A model generated the notes under the pieces. That model was not told where the DNA came from, made no database searches, and saw only the letters and a program-made list of their open reading frames with translations. A stretch of 64,000 bases of DNA from Cellulophaga baltica (lineage in GTDB: Bacteria > Bacteroidota > Bacteroidia > Flavobacteriales > Flavobacteriaceae): the NCBI RefSeq assembly GCF_900102165.1, contig NZ_FNBD01000011.1, positions 1 to 64,000 of the forward strand. The letters are read 5' to 3'. Below are positions 43,837 to 53,368 of the stretch, piece by piece (the stretch's first letter is position 1; each line of letters starts with the position of its first letter). The translations under genes and the position numbers were made by a program.

Positions 43837-45714
43837 ATGGATTTCCCTTTAAATATTATCTTCAATTACAGAATTTTAATAGTAATTAGTTTGTTTATCA
43901 CTAATGTTGAAGCTTCCGAAATTAAGGCTTCATCATTTGGATACAATTCCAGTGACGCTACTACTGCCTTAAAAAATGCACTAAATTCTTCTTATGACAC
44001 TATAATCATTGATAAACAAAGTGGTCCATGGAAAATTGGACCTTTAAGTTTAATTGACCTAAGTAATAAAGTCATTATTATTGAAAGTGGTGTGATAATA
44101 GAGGGTATTACAAGTAAGTTTTATAATAGTACCGACGCACTTTTCAAATTCATTCGTCCAAATAATATAACCATAAATGGTTACGGCTCTACTTTTAAGA
44201 TGGACACTGACAATTTAATTAAAAGCTATAGTAGAACAGAGCACAGACACAGCTTAAGTATATTAGGTGGACAAAACGTCAAAGTAAACGGATTAAATAT
44301 TGATGGAAGTGGTGGTGATGGCATTTACATTGCAAGGTATAATACTACAAATTCAAAAAATATAACAATAAAAGATGTAATATCTAAAAAAAATGCAAGA
44401 GACGGGATATCTGTAATTTCAGCAGATGGATTATACATTAGTAATTCCGAATTCAATGAATCCTACAAAGGTATATTAGGCTGTGGTGTTAACTTTGAAC
44501 CCAACACAACTAGTGATACCCTAAAAGATATAATATTTAAAAATTGTAAGTTTATAAAAAACTATTATAGTGGTATTCAAATAAGCACCCTACACTTGAA
44601 TGGAAGCAGCGCAACATTAGATATCACTATTGAAGATTCCTACATATCAAATAACTCCTATTTAAATTCAGTAGGTGCAGCGGAGATAAATATTGGTGTT
44701 GGAAGTAGTGTCTTAAATCCGGCAAAAGGACGTGTTGATTTTATAAATACTAAAATAGAGAACGCAAAGGGTTATGCAATAAGTTCCAAGTTACCTTCAA
44801 ATTCATTTAGTGTAGATTTCACTAACACCATACTTAAAAATGTTGCCATAGAAAAAGGATCTCCTATAATACTTTCTACTAACAACTATTCAAATAATAC
44901 CTTAGGTTTTGGTAATATATCATTTAATAATACCGAGATAGAATATAGTAGAGATAGTCCTTTTACAGTAGTATATGCATCTAAAACAAATGGTGGCATG
45001 TATAACGTAAATGGAAGCTTTACTATTGTAAATAAAGCTTTAAACGTTAATAACGTGATAAAATATGATAATGTGTTTGCATTCAACAATGTCAAATTAC
45101 AATATAAATTTGCTTCTATTTTACCGAGTGATATAATAACACCTCCGGTAACATCAAATTGTTCTGAAAACCTAAATTTGAGCATCACTGAAACTAAACC
45201 TTTTACAAAAAGCGCTCAAAGAACAATTACTTCGACTTCTAGTATAGTGCATTCTATTTCTGGAACTTCAACATATTCAGCCGGAGAAAAAATAACTTTA
45301 AAACCTGGTTTTAGAACAAATTCATCCTCTAATAAAAGACTTGTTATTAAAAACGAACCCTGTACATCTTCTTTAGCTTCTTCAAGTTTAAAAGCCTCTT
45401 TAATAGGAAGTTCTGATTTTTTCGTATGGCCATTAGACAATGATACAGAATTAGCAGAAACTAAAGCTTTTTTGACGGAAAACCCTGTTCAATACAATAG
45501 CTATTTAAGATTTGAAACCGAAACAGATGAAATTATTTCAATTAATGTTTTCAATCTTCAATCAATTCTTGTAAAACAAATACTTACCAGTAAAAAATTT
45601 ACAAAAGGAACACATGATGTAAAAGTTGATTTCAGTTCTCTAAATACAGGACTTTACATAGTATCACTTCAAAAAGCAAATGAGACAATAGCAATTAAAG
45701 CCTTAAAAAAGTAA
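43837..45714 (+). CDS. Beta-helix protein with T9SS sorting domain (paralogue 1 of 3)
   Basis: The 625-residue protein has a signal peptide (YRILIVISLFITNVEASE, to about 28), a right-handed beta-helix domain (about 38-430) with GGDGIYIA (159-166), ARDGISVISADG and CGVNFEPN, a spacer with GEKITLKPGF (about 485) and a T9SS sorting domain (from NPVQYNSYLRFET, about 548). The helix is clearly related to those encoded at 46110-47510 and 48348-49619. Placed in a locus for uronate-rich polymer, it may be a lyase, hydrolase, epimerase or binding protein for that polymer; catalytic residues are not assignable. Being T9SS-exported, it should reach the cell surface or medium. Confidence 0.8.
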   Translation: MDFPLNIIFNYRILIVISLFITNVEASEIKASSFGYNSSDATTALKNALNSSYDTIIIDKQSGPWKIGPLSLIDLSNKVIIIESGVIIEGITSKFYNSTDALFKFIRPNNITINGYGSTFKMDTDNLIKSYSRTEHRHSLSILGGQNVKVNGLNIDGSGGDGIYIARYNTTNSKNITIKDVISKKNARDGISVISADGLYISNSEFNESYKGILGCGVNFEPNTTSDTLKDIIFKNCKFIKNYYSGIQISTLHLNGSSATLDITIEDSYISNNSYLNSVGAAEINIGVGSSVLNPAKGRVDFINTKIENAKGYAISSKLPSNSFSVDFTNTILKNVAIEKGSPIILSTNNYSNNTLGFGNISFNNTEIEYSRDSPFTVVYASKTNGGMYNVNGSFTIVNKALNVNNVIKYDNVFAFNNVKLQYKFASILPSDIITPPVTSNCSENLNLSITETKPFTKSAQRTITSTSSIVHSISGTSTYSAGEKITLKPGFRTNSSSNKRLVIKNEPCTSSLASSSLKASLIGSSDFFVWPLDNDTELAETKAFLTENPVQYNSYLRFETETDEIISINVFNLQSILVKQILTSKKFTKGTHDVKVDFSSLNTGLYIVSLQKANETIAIKALKK

Positions 45715-46109
45715 TTTTAGGGCGCTACACTAAATCCATTATATTTCAAAATTTACACATATTCAATTAATTTTACGAGCTTAAATAGTACTTCTCACCC
45801 TAATTATATTAAAGTTTAGAATATTTATAACAAAGATGCTAAACAAGCACTTCTAAATAAGTTCTTGTCCCTCTAACACTAAACTACTTCAAGTATAATC
45901 TGGATAGACATCAGAAAAAGCGCGTAATAAACTAATAGATAACATCCATTTAATCCATTAATATATTCTCTTTTAGGCAAAGCTTTAATTGACGACTAAT
46001 AAAGTTTTAAAGAAAAAGTATGATAATTCAAATTAATCCTCTATTTCTAGACATAAATCGATTTTCATCGTATGAATTTAAGAGTCAATAAGTTATGCCC
46101 TAATACTAA
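45715..46109. other. Convergent intergenic region, 395 bases
   Basis: The region lies between two convergent beta-helix genes. I see no open frame worth naming, no strong hairpin and no repeat. It is AT-rich and featureless to the eye, and how transcription ends on either side is unclear. Confidence 0.5.
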
Positions 46110-47510
46110 CTACAATTCTTCTAGTAATATAGAAACATTGGTATTCTTAACCTTATCGTAATTACTATATTTAATAATTTGATTTCCATTTTGAGGCATT
46201 TTAAAATTACCTTTAATGTCTTTCAAGGTTTTTAAGGTTTCCCAACCATTAATCGTAATTAACGGTACATCTGTAGCGTATTCAACTTGTATATTATTAA
46301 AGGTAAAGCCACCTAAGGATTCGGTTTCACTGCTGTAATCCGCCACTTCTAAAGTTATCGGAGACTTGGAGTTATCCTTACATATATTTTTTAATACACA
46401 ATCCGTAAAAGACACATGAAAACCTTCAGCTACTTTTCTACTATATAACATCCCCCAGTCGCTACCATCAATTGTTAATCTATCAAACTGCACATCACCT
46501 TGAACAAGACTATTGCTGTTACCTCCTATAACAATTTCGCTATCAACATATGCATTTTCGATAGAAGAATTAGAACTTGTAAAACAATCTGTAAAGTTTA
46601 TTGAAATAGGACTAGAATTAGAAGTTAAATTACCTAAAGATAAAAGAATTCCCGCGTGCTTGTTATTAGTAAAACTACAATTACTAAAATTGATATTCTC
46701 TAATATATCACTTTCTCTATTTGGCTCAAAATCTACACCAGACTCTGGTAAAGCACCATTCGTTTCTGAAAACAAACTATTAGTGACCCAAACGTCTTTA
46801 GCCGAAATAATACTAAAACCTTGTCTTTTATTGTTGATTGATTTAATATCCTCTATAATAATATTCTCCGAAAAGGTTCCAGGGTTTTCTGTCCCTGATA
46901 AATAAATACCATCACCCCCACTATCTCTAAACTCTAATCCTCTAATTGTAATACCAGAAGAGCCACGAATTGATAAGGCATGCCTCCACTCTCCATCTGT
47001 ATACTCTTCTTTATTCATCTGAAAAGAAGCTTCATAACCATCTATAATCAAATCTTCGCACATGATAAGATCAATTAACGAAGCGCTTAATGCTCCAAAA
47101 GCAGATGCTTTAGAGCGTATAACAACACCTTCTTCTAAGAAAATGCGTTTATTATTTATACCAAATAACTTCAAAGGCTCTATAATCCAATCAGCCTCTT
47201 GTTTGTCAATTATAATTACACTATTATTAGATTCCAGTGCCGCTTTCAAAGCCACAGTAGCGTTTTCTTTAGTATATCCAAAAGTTGAAGCCATAACTCC
47301 ATTTTCAGGATATATTTGCCCTTCTTTTAAAGTTACAGTTGGAATTGGCGTTGAAATAGGAGGATCTGCGGCATCAATTTCTTTTTCATCTATAATATCT
47401 TCAGTAATTTCTTCCACGACAACAACCTCTTCCAAAAAGTTATCATTAGAGCATGCCATGAAAAATGAAACAAACAAATAAAGCAAGAGAATATTAAACG
47501 TATTTTTCAT
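46110..47510 (-). CDS. Beta-helix lipoprotein (paralogue 2 of 3)
   Basis: The start is set at the ATG at 47508-47510 (MKNTFNILLLYLF), because it gives a perfect lipoprotein signal peptide with Cys20 in FFMACSND; the frame is open 17 residues further upstream without a fold. An acidic, then Pro/Thr-rich linker (about 25-60) leads to the beta helix, which has EWRHALSI, GGDGIYLSG (198-206), NNKRQGFSIISA and PESGVDFEPN. Many positions match the proteins encoded at 43837 and 48348. It should sit on the membrane in the periplasm or on the surface (no LES signal seen after Cys: SNDN). Function as polymer-modifying enzyme is inference. Confidence 0.82.
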   Translation of the reverse strand: MKNTFNILLLYLFVSFFMACSNDNFLEEVVVVEEITEDIIDEKEIDAADPPISTPIPTVTLKEGQIYPENGVMASTFGYTKENATVALKAALESNNSVIIIDKQEADWIIEPLKLFGINNKRIFLEEGVVIRSKASAFGALSASLIDLIMCEDLIIDGYEASFQMNKEEYTDGEWRHALSIRGSSGITIRGLEFRDSGGDGIYLSGTENPGTFSENIIIEDIKSINNKRQGFSIISAKDVWVTNSLFSETNGALPESGVDFEPNRESDILENINFSNCSFTNNKHAGILLSLGNLTSNSSPISINFTDCFTSSNSSIENAYVDSEIVIGGNSNSLVQGDVQFDRLTIDGSDWGMLYSRKVAEGFHVSFTDCVLKNICKDNSKSPITLEVADYSSETESLGGFTFNNIQVEYATDVPLITINGWETLKTLKDIKGNFKMPQNGNQIIKYSNYDKVKNTNVSILLEEL

Positions 47511-47764
47511 TTTTACAGTGATTTGAGGGGTATATATAGAGCGAAGTAGGTTGGCTTGCAATTTTCTAATATTTCGTAAATGAGTTAATAATTATACTAA
47601 GTACGTTAATAAGTTTCTTTTAGTATGAAATGCTCGATTTATTCGATGAAATGCACGTTTTAGATGTAAAAATGTTAATTATAAATTAAAAAATACTATC
47701 CTTTCTAGAACAAAAAAAAGAAAGCTTTAGTTATTACTAATAAAAAATTTTAATATTATATGTA

Positions 47765-47772
47765 TAGCTTTG
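47765..47772 (+). promoter_or_regulatory. -7 box for the acyltransferase gene
   Basis: TAGCTTTG is an exact TAnnTTTG match 21 bases before the ATG at 47794. The upstream stretch is A/T-rich without an obvious TTG. The remaining intergenic sequence (from 47511) shows nothing else. Confidence 0.4.
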
Positions 47773-47793
47773 TAGATAACCTTTTCAATTAAA

Positions 47794-48342
47794 ATGTATT
47801 TATTTATGAATGGAATAATTAAAAAAGATTTGTTTAGATACGCAGGTGAAACCTCAATGTTAAAAGGATTTAGAAAAGAAGGGTTCCGATACACCTTCTT
47901 ATTTAGGAAAGCTTCAAAATATAAAAAGAAGTCAATTTTAGGTATATTTTATAGAGTATTGATCAAAAAGTACAATTATAAATATGGGTATCAAATACCC
48001 GTGAATACAGAAATTGGAGAAGGTCTTTATTTGGGGCATTTTGGGCCGGTTGTTATTAATTCAAAAGCTAAGATTGGTAAAAATTGTAATATTGCCCATA
48101 ATACGACTATAGGGCAATCAAACAGAGGAAGATTAAAAGGGTATCCCACCTTAGGAAATAAGGTCTGGGTTGGAACCGGATCTGTAATTGTTGGAAAGGT
48201 ATTTATTGGTAACAACTTATTAATAGCCCCCAATAGTTATGTAAATATGGATGTCCCAGATAATTCAATTGTCATGGGTAATCCATCTAATATCATCTCT
48301 AAAGAAAATGCTACAGAAGATTATATAAATTATACATCGTAA
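47794..48342 (+). CDS. Serine acetyltransferase-like hexapeptide acyltransferase
   Basis: The 182-residue protein has a short helical N-terminus and a left-handed beta-helix with hexapeptide repeats (IGEGLYLGHFGPVVINSKAK, then IGKNCNIAHNTTIGQ, VWVGTGSVIVGKVFIGNNLL). The His in IAHNTTIG fits the catalytic site of O-acetyltransferases of the SAT-like group found in capsule loci (for example Cap5H/CPS types). ATG at 47806 is an alternative start. It stands between two inward-facing beta-helix genes, end to end with the next one (5 bases). Confidence 0.85.
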   Translation: MYLFMNGIIKKDLFRYAGETSMLKGFRKEGFRYTFLFRKASKYKKKSILGIFYRVLIKKYNYKYGYQIPVNTEIGEGLYLGHFGPVVINSKAKIGKNCNIAHNTTIGQSNRGRLKGYPTLGNKVWVGTGSVIVGKVFIGNNLLIAPNSYVNMDVPDNSIVMGNPSNIISKENATEDYINYTS

Positions 48343-48347
48343 TTATA

Positions 48348-49619
48348 TTAATGACTTGAAAATATATAATTCAACCTAATATCAACATCTTTATTATTCT
48401 TTTCCTCATAATTGATGTACTCTATCTCTTTAGGGGTATTGCTTATTAAATTGATTGTGCCCTTAATATTGCTGATTCCTTTTAACGTATTCAAATGCGA
48501 CCCTCTAATCCTTAAATAAGGTGCTTGTGTATAATATTCTAATTGTAAGTTATCAAAATAATACCCACCAAGAAAATCTGTTTCTTTATAATAATCAGGC
48601 ACCTCTAAATTAATTACTGCACTCATTTCATTTTTAGATATATTATTCACGATGCAATCTTTAAAGGTTACCGAGTATGCACTACTTGTTTTTCTGCTAT
48701 AAAAGAAACTCCAATCAGAGTCTTTAACCAAACATTTATTAAATTTAACAAGACCTTTTACTGAGTTTTCTTTTTCCGCTGTAAACACCAACTCTGCTTT
48801 AGCATAGGGGTTCTCAGGACGATGATTATTTGATATAATACAATCATTAAATGTAACACTGACAGGAATTGAATTAGAATTTAATTTACTCAATGCTAAA
48901 AGAATACCTGAATGTCCATTTTTTTCGAATATGCAATTATTAAAATTGATATCCACTACTCTATCGTGTTCTGAATTTGGTTCAATATCTATTCCTGCTT
49001 CTGGTAATGCCCCTTTAGTATCACAGAATATGGAATTTTCAATCACTACATGTTCCGCGCTTATTATTGATAACCCCTGCCTTTTATTATTTTGACAAAT
49101 AATTGTATTTAAATGAATATTAGAACTAAAACTTCTTGTACTACTTCCTGCTATATAAATACCATCTCCTCCTGAATCCTTTATATGCAATTTTTCTATA
49201 TACACATTATCACATCCCAAAAGACTTATTGCATTTCGCCATTCACCATTAACATATTCATTCTTGTTCATTGATAATTCACCATTATTACCAATAATAA
49301 TTATATTATTACAATTTATAAATTTGAATAATACATCATTAGTTTTTTTAAAAGATCCTGGCTTGGCTCTCAGAGAAACACTATCCTCAAATATGATTGT
49401 TTTATTATAAATATTAAATAAAGTAACTGGATCTAAAAAATAATCTTCAATGTTACTTTTAATAATTATACTATCAACATTAGAATTTAAAGCTAATTTA
49501 AATTCATCGGTTAAATTGAAATTTAAATTGGTAACCTTTTCTGGGATTTTGATAGATTTTGCTATGCATATAGTCTGAAAAGAAAGAAGGATAATTATTA
49601 TAATAATTTTTTGAAACAT
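48348..49619 (-). CDS. Periplasmic beta-helix protein (paralogue 3 of 3)
   Basis: The 423-residue protein has a simple Sec signal (MFQKIIIIIILLSFQTICIA) without lipobox and no T9SS domain, so it should be periplasmic. The beta helix has EWRNAISL, GGDGIYIAG (150-158), NNKRQGLSIISA and PEAGIDIEPN, matching the lipoprotein paralogue along its whole length, including the C-terminal third (YSRKTSSAYSVTFKDC). It faces the acyltransferase gene and is divergent from the flippase gene. A periplasmic polysaccharide lyase or epimerase role, as for AlgL/AlgG in alginate export, is possible but no catalytic signature is seen. Confidence 0.82.
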   Translation of the reverse strand: MFQKIIIIIILLSFQTICIAKSIKIPEKVTNLNFNLTDEFKLALNSNVDSIIIKSNIEDYFLDPVTLFNIYNKTIIFEDSVSLRAKPGSFKKTNDVLFKFINCNNIIIIGNNGELSMNKNEYVNGEWRNAISLLGCDNVYIEKLHIKDSGGDGIYIAGSSTRSFSSNIHLNTIICQNNKRQGLSIISAEHVVIENSIFCDTKGALPEAGIDIEPNSEHDRVVDINFNNCIFEKNGHSGILLALSKLNSNSIPVSVTFNDCIISNNHRPENPYAKAELVFTAEKENSVKGLVKFNKCLVKDSDWSFFYSRKTSSAYSVTFKDCIVNNISKNEMSAVINLEVPDYYKETDFLGGYYFDNLQLEYYTQAPYLRIRGSHLNTLKGISNIKGTINLISNTPKEIEYINYEEKNNKDVDIRLNYIFSSH

Positions 49620-49765
49620 ATCTAAATTAATTTACAAAAGCCCCGTATAACTTGGATTAACTTGAGTTAATCGAAAAAATTAAATATAATATAATTAAAC
49701 GAAAATATAATGATGATATTTGCATTTTGGAACATGATCTATCTAAAAAGAAAAAGTTTATTTTA

Positions 49766-51115
49766 ATGAATAACAAGTATTTCGACATTTTTTTAAAAAA
49801 AATAAAGAGTGTTTCAAAAAATCAAGTTGCCAGAAATTTCTTTATAGTAGGAGTTGTTACTTTATTAGTGAAAATTATTTCATTTTATAAAGAAGCTTTA
49901 ATTGCAAGAACCTTTGGCCTTTCAGAATTATTAGATACATTTTATCTTTCAATTCTGATTCCTACTTTTTTGCAAACAGTTTTTATCGGTTCGTTGAAAA
50001 ACCTATTCATACCAAATTATATCGTTGAATCAAAAAAAGGGAATGATTTAGGTAGCTTTCAATCTGTAAGTTTTTTAATTATTCTTACTTTAGTAACCAT
50101 ACTAAGCCTTTTTGCCCTAATATTTGTTCATTTCTTTTTAGAACTTACCTTTCCTGGACATGACCTTAAGTATTATACATTAATTAGAATGCAATTTTAC
50201 ATTGTATTGCCCTGTATTTTCTTCTGGGGTATGGCTTCTCTAATCTCTGGATTAATTGAAATAAAAGGAAAATTTATAATTACATCTTTAACACCAATTT
50301 TCACAGCATTTACTACATTAATATGTTTGTTCTTTTATAAGGATTATCTAGGAGATTTTGTATTGGCTGTGGGCTTGTTAACTGGTAGTATCACTAGCTT
50401 TTTTGTTTTATGTCTTTATTCTAGATATAAAAATCTAATAATCTTATCAAAACCGCAGAAGAGTGATAATATATCGGTAATGATTAAACAATTACCTCCA
50501 AAAATTTTCTCTGGCCTATTTACAGGTTTAAATGGTTTTGTTGATCAATTCTTTGCCGCTCAATTAATTGTAGGGTCTATAACAGCCATTAACTATGGTA
50601 TTAAAATCCCATCGTTTGTTGTTGGTATTCTAATAATGGCTATTGGTAACGTTTTATTACCGCATTTTTCAAAATTAGTCGTAGAAGATATAAATTACGC
50701 CTATAAATACCTTTTTAAGGTACTCAAACTCTTGTTCATTGTCACACTTACAATTACAGGAATATTTGTTTTCTTCTCAGAATATATTGTTTGGTTGTTA
50801 TTTGAGAAAGATCAATTTACTTCTCAGGATACCCAAGTGGTGTATCAAATACAACAAATAGCCTTAATTTATATCCCCTTTTATTTAACTACATTAGTAA
50901 CTGTTAAATTTTTGACAGCTATAAATAAAAATAAATTTATGGCTTGGACATCTTTTTGGAATCTAGTACTAAATATTATTTTAAATATCATTTTCATTAA
51001 ATACTACAAGGTCTATGGCTTAGTATTAAGTACCACATTAGTATACATTATAAGTAGTTTTATATACTTTGCTTACACTATAAAACAATATAAATTACAA
51101 AAACTAGAAATATGA
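49766..51115 (+). CDS. MurJ/Wzx-type lipid-linked oligosaccharide flippase
   Basis: The frame opens at a TTG at 49727, but the ATG at 49766 (MNNKYFDIFLKKIK) is the likely start. The product of about 449 residues has some 12-14 membrane helices and MurJ-like motifs: VGVVTLLVKIISFYKEALIA, ARTFGLSELLDTFYLS and QLPPKIFSGLFTGLNGFVDQ. Members encoded in polysaccharide loci flip undecaprenyl-linked repeat units to the periplasm. It overlaps the next gene by four bases (ATGA) and heads the main glycosyltransferase operon. Confidence 0.88.
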   Translation: MNNKYFDIFLKKIKSVSKNQVARNFFIVGVVTLLVKIISFYKEALIARTFGLSELLDTFYLSILIPTFLQTVFIGSLKNLFIPNYIVESKKGNDLGSFQSVSFLIILTLVTILSLFALIFVHFFLELTFPGHDLKYYTLIRMQFYIVLPCIFFWGMASLISGLIEIKGKFIITSLTPIFTAFTTLICLFFYKDYLGDFVLAVGLLTGSITSFFVLCLYSRYKNLIILSKPQKSDNISVMIKQLPPKIFSGLFTGLNGFVDQFFAAQLIVGSITAINYGIKIPSFVVGILIMAIGNVLLPHFSKLVVEDINYAYKYLFKVLKLLFIVTLTITGIFVFFSEYIVWLLFEKDQFTSQDTQVVYQIQQIALIYIPFYLTTLVTVKFLTAINKNKFMAWTSFWNLVLNIILNIIFIKYYKVYGLVLSTTLVYIISSFIYFAYTIKQYKLQKLEI

Positions 51116-52173
51116 AAATAGACTTTATTATTTCTGCTTTACATGGTGGCGGTGCGGAAAGGGTTATGGTATTACTAGCTGAATATTTTTCAAAAAAAGG
51201 ACATATTGTAAAGTTAATAACGTTTAATGATGGAGAGTTTTACGAGCTTAATGAAAATATTACTCGCGTAAAATTACATCATGGTAGAATTAAAAACCAT
51301 AAAATAAGGTCTTTCATAAACCTACATAGCTATTACAAATTGAAAAGTAATAGACCAGATTTTATAATATCATTTTTAACTTTAATTAATTTAATTACAA
51401 TTATAGTTGCTAAAATTTACGGAATAAATATAATTGCCTCAGAACATATAAATCATCTACAACAAAAATCTAAGTTAGCATTATTCACCAAAAAATATAT
51501 TTATAAATATGCAAATTACATTACTGTACTAACTTCTTACGATATTAATTATTACAAAAAACTAAAAGCAAATGTGGTAGTAATGCCTAACCCGAGTACT
51601 TTTAGTTCATTTAATGAAATTGGTAATATCAGAGACAAATCAATAATTGCTGTTGGTAATTTAGACAGATACAATCACAAGGGTTTTGATAATCTAATCT
51701 CAATTGTAGCACCTATTTTTAAAAAATATCCAGATTGGACTCTTAAAATTATTGGCGCAGGAGATGTTGGAAAGACTTTCCTTAAAAATTTAGTAGAAAA
51801 ACATAATATAAATTCAAATGTAGAATTTTTTGGGTTTAAAAGTAATGTATCTACGTACATGCAAGAATCTGAAATATTCGTTTTACCCTCTCGATTTGAA
51901 GGATTACCTATGGTTTTGATAGAAGCTATGTCTCAAGGAATGGCTTGTATAGCATATGATTGTGTTACTGGTCCATCTGATATTATAGAAAACAATTATA
52001 ATGGCCTTCTTATAGTTGATCAGGATAGTATTAAGATGCGTGAAGGAATTATCTCTTTAATAAATGATGAAAATCTTAGAGCCAAATTAAAAAACAACTC
52101 TACTGAAAGTATAAAGAAATATGATATTGAAAACATATATCAACAATGGTTAAAATTATTGAAAGATGGATAA
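51112..52173 (+). CDS. GT4-family glycosyltransferase
   Basis: The 353-residue GT-B enzyme has the N-terminal loop LHGGGAERVMVLLAEYFSKK (about 10-29), the donor-domain start IAVGNLDRYNHKGFDNLI and the nucleotide-sugar EX7E motif in FEGLPMVLIEAM (about 262-273). It is a retaining transferase of unknown donor and acceptor. Its start overlaps the flippase stop by four bases and its stop overlaps the next gene by eight. Confidence 0.88.
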   Translation: MKIDFIISALHGGGAERVMVLLAEYFSKKGHIVKLITFNDGEFYELNENITRVKLHHGRIKNHKIRSFINLHSYYKLKSNRPDFIISFLTLINLITIIVAKIYGINIIASEHINHLQQKSKLALFTKKYIYKYANYITVLTSYDINYYKKLKANVVVMPNPSTFSSFNEIGNIRDKSIIAVGNLDRYNHKGFDNLISIVAPIFKKYPDWTLKIIGAGDVGKTFLKNLVEKHNINSNVEFFGFKSNVSTYMQESEIFVLPSRFEGLPMVLIEAMSQGMACIAYDCVTGPSDIIENNYNGLLIVDQDSIKMREGIISLINDENLRAKLKNNSTESIKKYDIENIYQQWLKLLKDG

Positions 52174-53368
52174 ATTAAAATATTTAATTTACATTTTCTT
52201 CTATGTACCGATATTTTATAGTTGTTTAAATTTACAGGTTTTTATAACAAATTTTATATCTGTAAGTCTTGGTCAAATATCGGCTTATTTAATGATAGCC
52301 TTTATTTTTACGGGTATTCTTTTGGTATTGAAAAAAAGCGAAGAAAAAGCTCCATTAATAAAATTATGGATCGCTTTTTATTTTTTATATTATACGTTTT
52401 CACTAATTGCAAGCGCTGTTTTAGGAAATGAAGCTGATATCTTAAAGACACTGGTTTATATAACCTATTTTTTAGGATTTTCTGTTCTTTTGAGTATTGC
52501 AGAGTATAGAAAACCCACCTTAAGAGTATTAACGGTTTCATTTTTCATCACTACTTTATTATTAATTTACTTCAAATTCATCAATTTCTCAGTAGATGTG
52601 AGCGGTATTTACGAATACAACTTAGATAGAGCAGGTGGTGTATACGGAGATGCCAACAATGCTGCGGTATCTTCTTTACTTTCATTCATATTTATAAATC
52701 AAAGTTTAAAAAATTCTAAGAATAAATATATTAAATACATAAAGTTGGTAGGAATGCTAATTTCATTCTATGCCGTTTTATTGACTTTTTCTAAAACTGG
52801 ATTTGTAGTTGCCTTGTTAGTAATAATGCTTGTGAACTATAAACTATTTACACCTAAAAGAATACTATTTACCATAATTTTTGTACCGATCCTTTTAATA
52901 GGCTCTATAAACCTTGCTCTTAGTAGTGGAAAACTATCTACGGTTCAACAAACTCGTGTGCAAAACATAGCAAGTATTTTAACTTTAGAAACAGATAATG
53001 TTGGTTTATCTGGGCGAGATTACCTTTTACAAAACATGTTAAACTTCATCAATGAAAACCCGATAATTGGCAACGGGTTGAGATTTTCTAATATTATCAG
53101 AGGGCATAACACGATATTAGGGGTATGGGCAGATGCGGGAATATTTACATTTATATTCTTTATAATTCTACTTATTGCTTACGTAAGGTCATCATTTACA
53201 TCTAACAGTAATGTTAAATATTTTTCTTTAGCAATACTTTGCACCTTATACATTTTCATGTTGAGCTTACAGACCATAATAAATCAAGGCTACATAATGG
53301 TAGTATTTGTCTATTTAGCATATAACATTAACGATAATCAAATAAAAAAACATGAGTATAAACCCTGA
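52166..53368 (+). CDS. Wzy-like O-antigen/capsule polymerase
   Basis: The 400-residue protein has about ten to twelve membrane helices and a periplasmic loop with SGRDYLLQNMLNFINENPII and GNGLRFSNIIRGHNTILGVW, the Wzy/ligase pattern with Arg and His near an Asn-rich segment (RGHNTILGVWADAG). As usual for polymerases, overall sequence is not well conserved; the position between the flippase and glycosyltransferases strengthens the call. It overlaps its neighbours by 8 and 17 bases. Confidence 0.82.
   Translation: MDKLKYLIYIFFYVPIFYSCLNLQVFITNFISVSLGQISAYLMIAFIFTGILLVLKKSEEKAPLIKLWIAFYFLYYTFSLIASAVLGNEADILKTLVYITYFLGFSVLLSIAEYRKPTLRVLTVSFFITTLLLIYFKFINFSVDVSGIYEYNLDRAGGVYGDANNAAVSSLLSFIFINQSLKNSKNKYIKYIKLVGMLISFYAVLLTFSKTGFVVALLVIMLVNYKLFTPKRILFTIIFVPILLIGSINLALSSGKLSTVQQTRVQNIASILTLETDNVGLSGRDYLLQNMLNFINENPIIGNGLRFSNIIRGHNTILGVWADAGIFTFIFFIILLIAYVRSSFTSNSNVKYFSLAILCTLYIFMLSLQTIINQGYIMVVFVYLAYNINDNQIKKHEYKP

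Noticed and set aside
46513-47481. Long plus-strand frames opposite the beta-helix lipoprotein gene
   Set aside because: They lie antisense to a gene with a clear signal peptide, lipobox and repeats, and their products have no family pattern; they are mirror frames.
49727-49765. TTG start for the flippase gene
   Set aside because: The extra 13 residues are hydrophilic and not family-like; the ATG at 49766 is well placed.
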